NCBI GenBank assembly: GCA_016865015.1
Contig: CP018226.1
Span: 1,519,001 to 1,583,000 of the forward strand
From: Rhizobiales bacterium IMCC20636
Lineage (GTDB): Bacteria; Pseudomonadota; Alphaproteobacteria; Rhizobiales; GCA-2746425
Reading direction: 5' to 3'
Length of the DNA stretch: 64,000 bases
Shown here piece after piece: positions 59,212 to 64,000 of the stretch (positions are counted from its first letter, which is position 1; each line of letters begins with the position of its first letter). The position numbers and the translations under genes are program-made. The notes under the pieces were generated by a model that saw only the letters and a program-made list of their open reading frames with translations, ran no database searches and had not been told where the DNA came from.

Positions 59212-60345
59212 CTATGCAAGTACGGTTCTTTCAAGAAACCAATAGGCACCCACAGCTGCAATTATCAATGAGCCGGGAATAATGATGGCCGATCTGTACC
59301 AATCCTTGTTGCGGAACCAGAAGCCAACAGTCAGAAAGCAAAGCAGAATGACACTGATCTGGCCGAGTTCCACACCGACATTGAAAGATATCAACCCGGT
59401 GACAAAGTGGGATCTGGAGAGGCCGATTTCAGTCAGAACACTGGCAAAACCAAGGCCATGCAGAAGGCCAAATCCAAATATGACAAAGGGACGCCATTTG
59501 CTCAAATGGTCCATGAAGATGTTTTCCACACAGATATAGACAATTGATGCTGCAATCAGTGGTTCGACAATGTTTGCCGGAACAGAGACCAGTCCCAGTA
59601 TCCCCAACGCCAGTGTGATGGTGTGGGCGAGTGTGAAGGCTGATACCTGCCAGAGCAAAGGTGATAAATTTGTGCTCAACAGGAACAGCCCGACCACGAA
59701 CAGAATATGGTCCAGTCCTTTGGGAACGATGTGTTGGTAGCCGATGATGGTATAGTCAATAATGACATCCCAGGTGCTTTGGGGCGTTGGGCCGCGAATT
59801 GAAATGGGATCACTGGCGGCACCATTCTGCAGGTATCCGGTATAGCCTTCGCCATTCTCGCTCAATGGACCGCGCAGAACAATGGCTCCGAGGGCTGAGT
59901 CCCATGAAACCATGATGTCTTGTGCATCATCCGGTAAATCACCAGTAATCTTGAGCCTGGACACACGGGCTATGGAGAGATCTCCGATGTCCGGTACTGT
60001 CACGCTTTGGATTGTTTTGTTTAACTCAACGTCATCGGCGGATATGGAAATTTGTGACAAGAGCGTTTCGCTCTCGGCAAACAGCTTTTCCTGAAACTCT
60101 TCTGCATCGAGTGCCCTCAGAGCATTATACTGATCGGCGTTGGGGGATTGATCGGTATCGTCATGCTCTGATCCAATGCCGGCCAAAGCCGCCTCAAGGT
60201 TCAAGGCAATATCAAGTTCATAGGTTGAAAAATCCGAATTGAACGTGAGATCGGCAATTGCAGGCTGGATCTCATGGGCACGGGAGAGGCCGGTCGAGCC
60301 AATAAATGATGCAATTGTAACTAGGACAACCAATGTTGCTGACAT
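59212..60345 (-). CDS. HupE/UreJ family protein, probable metal permease
   Basis: The 377-residue protein has an export signal (LVVLVTIASFIGSTGLSRA), an extracytoplasmic N-terminal half, and six C-terminal spans. GLDHILFVVGLFLL, FTLAHTITLALGILGL and GFGLLHGLGFASVLTEIGLS carry the histidine and aspartate motifs of HupE/UreJ nickel or cobalt permeases. The start is uncertain: ATG 60345 leaves room for divergent promoters, while ATG 60444 would add 33 residues; neither has a clear ribosome site. It is divergent from a DUF4198 gene, a common partner in metal uptake. Confidence 0.8.
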   Translation of the reverse strand: MSATLVVLVTIASFIGSTGLSRAHEIQPAIADLTFNSDFSTYELDIALNLEAALAGIGSEHDDTDQSPNADQYNALRALDAEEFQEKLFAESETLLSQISISADDVELNKTIQSVTVPDIGDLSIARVSRLKITGDLPDDAQDIMVSWDSALGAIVLRGPLSENGEGYTGYLQNGAASDPISIRGPTPQSTWDVIIDYTIIGYQHIVPKGLDHILFVVGLFLLSTNLSPLLWQVSAFTLAHTITLALGILGLVSVPANIVEPLIAASIVYICVENIFMDHLSKWRPFVIFGFGLLHGLGFASVLTEIGLSRSHFVTGLISFNVGVELGQISVILLCFLTVGFWFRNKDWYRSAIIIPGSLIIAAVGAYWFLERTVLA

Positions 60346-60498
60346 TAAACTGTTGCAAGAGGTGGGATCTGAATAGAATCTGTTGGCGAACAACCGCCTC
60401 GATTTGTGTGTCAGAATGCAGGTGACAGAATGCAACATGGTCATGGAATAGTCCGCAAAAGTAGTGATGAGGCCCCGAGCCTCCATAGAGAGAGTTTT

Positions 60499-61368
60499 AT
60501 GCATCGGGTAATAAATTCTGCAACTGAATTTCGTATTATTCATGTTCTGGCAATGGTTGGATGTTTTGCTGGGTATGTCGTGGATACGAGCGCACATGAA
60601 TTCTGGATCGAACCTGATGCCTCACAAATAGAAATTGGCGCAGGCTTTTCCGCCACCCTGAATGTCGGGCAGGACCTTGCGGGCAGCACCTACTCATATC
60701 TTCCGCAACGGTTTGAGCGCTTCACTGTCACTTCAGGTGGATCGACCAAGCCGGTGGAAAGCCGCGTGGGCGATAATCCTGCGCTTCAGATGAGCGTTGA
60801 TCAGCCCGGCCTTCAGATTATCGCATATCAGTCCAAGATCGAGGGTTTGACTTACACCAGCCCCGAAAAATTCGAGCAGTTTCTGGATTATGAGGGGCTT
60901 GATTGGGTGCTGGAAGAGCACAAGCGACGTGGGCTTCCTCCGGAAAACTTCAGAGAAAACTATTCACGGTTTGCCAAATCTCTCGTGCAGGTGGGTCCTT
61001 ATAATCCCGATACGTCAAGCGAAGACCGTGCGGTCGGGTTGCCGATTGAACTGGTTGCGCTCAATTCACCTTTTGACCCAGAGCGTGAGCAAATAGACGT
61101 GCAGTTGTTGAGATCTGGTCAGCCTCTGGACAACATCCAGATTGCGACGTTTCAGCGCAACAGTGATGGGTCTGTTTCCAGACGTCTGACGCGCAGCAAT
61201 GCGGACGGATTAGCTGAAATCCAGATTAGTGGTGATGGGTTCATTCTCATTAGTGCGGTACAGATGGAAGCTGTCGAACCAGACCAAGAGACCGTTGCAT
61301 TGAATGGTCGCGTCCCTGTTTGGCAGAGCCTTTGGGCATCTCTCAGCTTTCAACTGAATACAGATTGA
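60499..61368 (+). CDS. DUF4198 domain protein, probable metal-uptake partner
   Basis: The 289-residue protein has a signal or anchor segment (VLAMVGCFAGYVVDTSA), then AHEFWIEPDASQIEIGAGFS, the HEFW start typical of DUF4198 periplasmic proteins linked to Ni/Co transport. The mature N-terminal histidine may bind metal. SRRLTRSNADGLAEIQISGD near the end is the usual carboxypeptidase-like beta domain. AGAGAG precedes ATG. Divergent pairing with HupE/UreJ supports a joint role. Confidence 0.83.
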   Translation: MHRVINSATEFRIIHVLAMVGCFAGYVVDTSAHEFWIEPDASQIEIGAGFSATLNVGQDLAGSTYSYLPQRFERFTVTSGGSTKPVESRVGDNPALQMSVDQPGLQIIAYQSKIEGLTYTSPEKFEQFLDYEGLDWVLEEHKRRGLPPENFRENYSRFAKSLVQVGPYNPDTSSEDRAVGLPIELVALNSPFDPEREQIDVQLLRSGQPLDNIQIATFQRNSDGSVSRRLTRSNADGLAEIQISGDGFILISAVQMEAVEPDQETVALNGRVPVWQSLWASLSFQLNTD

Positions 61369-61499
61369 GTTTTAAAAAACCAACATTAACAATAGTTAAT
61401 CGGCCGGAGGTAATCCGTAACGGGTTTGCTCGCGTAACTCCTACATCAAGCGCTTGATCAAAACTTTTTTGAAATCCAATTGCTCAGGGAGCACCCCAG

Positions 61500-61988
61500 A
61501 TGAAACTGTTAAAAACTGTAATGGCTGGCATTTTCGCACTCGCGTTCACCGCATCCGTGCATGCCGGAGGCCATAGCAAGGACATTGTCGACACAGCTGT
61601 CGATGCCGGTTCGTTCCAAACATTGGTGGCTGCTGTCACTGCCGCTGATCTCGTTGACACCTTGAAGAGCGAAGGCCCGTTCACTGTATTCGCACCAACC
61701 GATGAAGCTTTTGCTGCATTGCCAGCGGGCACCGTGGAAGATCTGCTGAAGCCTGAAAACAAGGACAAGCTGGTCGCAATTCTCACCTATCACGTTGTGC
61801 CAGGCAAGGTCATGGCGGCTGACATAGCTGGCAAGGAAATGATGGCTGCGACTGTTCAAGGGGCAGAAATTGACATCAACGCCATGAATGGTGTGATGAT
61901 CAATGATGCGACCGTCGTAACTGCTGATGTTGAAGCTTCCAACGGCGTCATCCACGTGATCGACAAGGTTCTTCTCCCAGCCATGTAA
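61500..61988 (+). CDS. Secreted fasciclin-domain protein
   Basis: The 162-residue protein has a signal peptide (cleavage near VHA-GG) and one FAS1 domain: [40 protein letters not shown] with both H1-type motifs, [10 protein letters not shown], and [17 protein letters not shown] at the end. Single-FAS1 proteins are periplasmic or surface adhesion-type proteins; function is not fixed. AGGGAG lies about 9 nt before ATG. Confidence 0.93.
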   Translation: MKLLKTVMAGIFALAFTASVHAGGHSKDIVDTAVDAGSFQTLVAAVTAADLVDTLKSEGPFTVFAPTDEAFAALPAGTVEDLLKPENKDKLVAILTYHVVPGKVMAADIAGKEMMAATVQGAEIDINAMNGVMINDATVVTADVEASNGVIHVIDKVLLPAM

Positions 61989-62052
61989 AATTCTATTTAA
62001 TCACCGGACGACGTCCCCTATTCGTCTGGTGGTTAGCTGAATTGAATATAAG

Positions 62053-62085
62053 CCGCCAGCACCGCTCGGTGCTGGCGGTTTTTTT
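62053..62085 (+). terminator. Rho-independent terminator after fasciclin gene
   Basis: A perfect 12-bp stem CCGCCAGCACCG (62053-62064) with CGGTGCTGGCGG (62067-62078) and a 2-nt loop, followed by seven T's. Confidence 0.93.
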
Positions 62086-62233
62086 GTGTCCGGATTTTGA
62101 ATAACACAGACTTTGGAATTGTCTGGCCGCCGCAGAAACTTGAGAAAACCGCCAATCGGCAATTGCGAGCGGGCATTGATCTGTCGTAGAAGGTGCTAAA
62201 TTCTCATTTGACATTGAAGGAACGATCAGCCCT

Positions 62234-63889
62234 ATGGCGCGGCAATTTATCTATCATATGAGCGGGCTTTCAAAGACCTATTCCGGCGGCAAGAAGGTGC
62301 TCGACAACATTCACCTGTCTTTCTACCCGGATGCAAAAATTGGTGTTCTTGGCCCAAACGGCTCCGGTAAATCGACCCTGTTGCGCATCATGGCCGGTCT
62401 CGACAACGACTATACCGGTGAAGCGTGGGCTGCGGATGGTGCGAAGATCGGTTATCTTCCTCAGGAGCCGGTGTTGGATGAGTCCAAAGATGTTCTTGGC
62501 AATGTCATGGAAGGCGTTGAAGAGAAGCAGGCGATACTGGACCGCTATAACGAACTGATGATGAATTATTCTGATGAGACCGCCGATGAGGGCGCGAAGC
62601 TTCAGGACATTATCGATGCTCAGGATCTTTGGGATCTGGACAGCAAGGTTGAAATGGCGATGGAGGCCTTGCGCTGCCCGCCCGGAGATTCTGCCGTCGA
62701 TAATCTATCCGGCGGTGAAAAACGCAGGGTGGCTCTGTGCAAATTGCTGTTGTCAGAACCGGATCTGCTGCTGCTTGATGAGCCGACAAACCATCTGGAT
62801 GCTGAATCGGTTGCCTGGCTTGAGAAGCATCTCGTTGCCTTCAAGGGATCTGTTTTGATCATCACCCATGATCGCTATTTCCTCGATAATGTGACTGGTT
62901 GGATCCTGGAGCTCGACCGCGGAAGCGGCATTCCATATGAGGGCAATTACTCAGCCTATCTGGATGCGAAAGCCAAGCGCATGTTTCAAGAAGGGCGTGA
63001 AGATGAAGCCCGTCATCGTGCATTGGAGCGTGAGCGGGAATGGATCGCCGCCAGTCCGAAGGCCCGCCAAACCAAATCAAAGGCACGTATCAAGGCCTAT
63101 GATGAATTGGTGGAACGCAGTGATGCGCGCAAGCCGGGACAAGCACAAATCCTTATTCCGCCAGGCGAAAGATTGGGGCAGGTGGTTATTGAGATGGATG
63201 GCGTCTCAAAAGGCTATGGCGATCAACTGCTGATCGATGATCTGTCATTCAAACTGCCCCCGGGCGGTATTGTTGGGGTCATCGGTCCCAATGGCGCTGG
63301 TAAAACCACCTTGTTCAGAATGCTCACGGGGCAGGAAGAGCCTGATTCTGGTTCGGTGCGCCTGGGTGAGACGGTCAAGCTTGGTTATGTCGACCAGTCA
63401 CGCGACACACTTGATGCGAGCAAGAATGTCTGGGAAGAAATTTCCGGCGGTGATGAAGTCATCAAGCTTGGCAAACATGAGATGAACAGCCGTGCTTATG
63501 TCAGTACGTTCAACTTCAAAGGTGGCGACCAGCAGCAGAAGGTTGGGAATTTGTCGGGCGGTCAACGGAACCGTGTGCATTTGGCAAAGATGCTAAAATC
63601 AGGCTCGAATGTTCTGTTGCTCGATGAGCCGACCAATGATCTTGATACGGAAACGCTGGGCGCTCTTGAAGATGCGTTGGAAGATTTTGCCGGTTGCGCC
63701 GTGGTCATTTCGCATGATCGAATGTTCCTCGATCGGTTGGCGACCCACATGCTGGCCTTTGAAGGCGATAGCCACGTGGAATGGTTTGAAGGCAATTATG
63801 CCGATTATGAGGAAGACAAGAAGCGGCGACTGGGCGCAGATGCGGTGGAAAACCCACGCCGGCTCAAATACAAGCCATTTACCCGTTAG
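62234..63889 (+). CDS. ettA: Energy-dependent translational throttle protein EttA (ABC-F)
   Basis: At 551 residues it equals EttA. Two ABC domains: Walker [10 protein letters not shown] and GPNGAGKTT, signatures LSGGEKRR and LSGGQRNR, Walker [13 protein letters not shown] and [11 protein letters not shown]. The arm insertion ([20 protein letters not shown]) and linker ([20 protein letters not shown]) are EttA features. EttA binds the ribosomal E site and gates the first peptide bond by ATP/ADP ratio. AAGGAA precedes ATG. It is monocistronic. Confidence 0.97.
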   Translation: MARQFIYHMSGLSKTYSGGKKVLDNIHLSFYPDAKIGVLGPNGSGKSTLLRIMAGLDNDYTGEAWAADGAKIGYLPQEPVLDESKDVLGNVMEGVEEKQAILDRYNELMMNYSDETADEGAKLQDIIDAQDLWDLDSKVEMAMEALRCPPGDSAVDNLSGGEKRRVALCKLLLSEPDLLLLDEPTNHLDAESVAWLEKHLVAFKGSVLIITHDRYFLDNVTGWILELDRGSGIPYEGNYSAYLDAKAKRMFQEGREDEARHRALEREREWIAASPKARQTKSKARIKAYDELVERSDARKPGQAQILIPPGERLGQVVIEMDGVSKGYGDQLLIDDLSFKLPPGGIVGVIGPNGAGKTTLFRMLTGQEEPDSGSVRLGETVKLGYVDQSRDTLDASKNVWEEISGGDEVIKLGKHEMNSRAYVSTFNFKGGDQQQKVGNLSGGQRNRVHLAKMLKSGSNVLLLDEPTNDLDTETLGALEDALEDFAGCAVVISHDRMFLDRLATHMLAFEGDSHVEWFEGNYADYEEDKKRRLGADAVENPRRLKYKPFTR

Positions 63890-64000
63890 ACTGCGCAATA
63901 TCTGGTCGCTCCCGGGCGGCCAGATACGCCAACAGCGCGATGCCGAGGCAGATCGCATAGAACCAGAATAACATCTGGAACGCGCTAACCGGCGCGTTCT
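63879..64000 (-). CDS. Membrane protein, C-terminal fragment
   Basis: A minus-strand frame enters from the right edge and ends at TAA 63881-63879, overlapping the end of ettA by 11 bp in convergent orientation. The visible 39 residues ([35 protein letters not shown]) are one membrane span and a short cytoplasmic tail, as at the end of an MFS or similar carrier. The family cannot be fixed from this part. Confidence 0.65.
   Translation of the reverse strand, partial: NAPVSAFQMLFWFYAICLGIALLAYLAARERPDIAQSNG

Overview
The window reads as chromosomal DNA of an alphaproteobacterium, most likely a marine or soil member of the Hyphomicrobiales. The evidence is indirect: an ECF42-type sigma factor with its YCII partner, a BigR/SqrR-type sulfide regulator with a matching operator, the imelysin/di-heme oxidoreductase/DUF1513 operon, moderate GC content, and alphaproteobacterial-type intergenic hairpin repeats. 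No rRNA, tRNA or CRISPR array was seen.

Layout. 1-4.5 kb: a YCII fragment with its ECF42 sigma factor, a class V aminotransferase divergent from an FMN-dependent lactate dehydrogenase, and a GlsB-like membrane protein. 4.5-9.2 kb: a sulfide/persulfide locus on the minus strand (SulP transporter, TIGR01244 phosphatase-like protein, Blh-type persulfide dioxygenase, two YeeE/YedE half-transporters, DUF2892) with a divergent two-cysteine ArsR repressor. An ATTC-N8-GAAT operator overlaps the -10 box of the dioxygenase promoter. 9.3-16.4 kb: a DeoR regulator with an MFS transporter, a BCCT transporter, a YghU-type glutathione transferase and two secreted proteins. 16.8-21.9 kb: an iron-type operon of imelysin, di-heme oxidoreductase, second imelysin and DUF1513.

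22.1-32.5 kb: seven consecutive genes, three leftward and four rightward, all encoding exported proteins. They include a highly repetitive N/Q/G/Y-rich protein, two proteins with Gln-rich linkers, two sharing an SH3-like domain (one with a MliC-like lysozyme-inhibitor domain) and three ending in a common F-[LV]-A-x-C motif. I recognise no described system in this cluster. 32.7-35.5 kb: a three-gene overlapping operon of an MFS carrier, a DAO-type FAD oxidoreductase and a YtqB/MnmM-like methyltransferase, which suggests a split replacement for MnmC in tRNA wobble-uridine modification.

36.4-55.1 kb: a podovirus-like late-gene module (TerS, TerL, portal, Bbp19, scaffold, capsid, tail tubular A and B, internal virion protein, T7-type fibre, GH19-like endolysin, holins) with no integrase, replication or regulatory genes. 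TerL and the following gene are each interrupted by an in-frame TAG. Between TerS and TerL sits foreign cargo: a MerR/CDF metal-efflux pair with a textbook MerR promoter, then an InsA-like zinc-ribbon protein coupled to a 45-residue membrane peptide in AT-rich DNA. A third in-frame TAG truncates the repetitive secreted protein at 22.3 kb.

55.4-64 kb: a PhyH-type dioxygenase divergent from a LacI-type regulator, an MFS transporter, a HupE/UreJ-like protein divergent from a DUF4198 protein (probable metal uptake), a secreted fasciclin protein, ettA, and the end of a convergent membrane protein.
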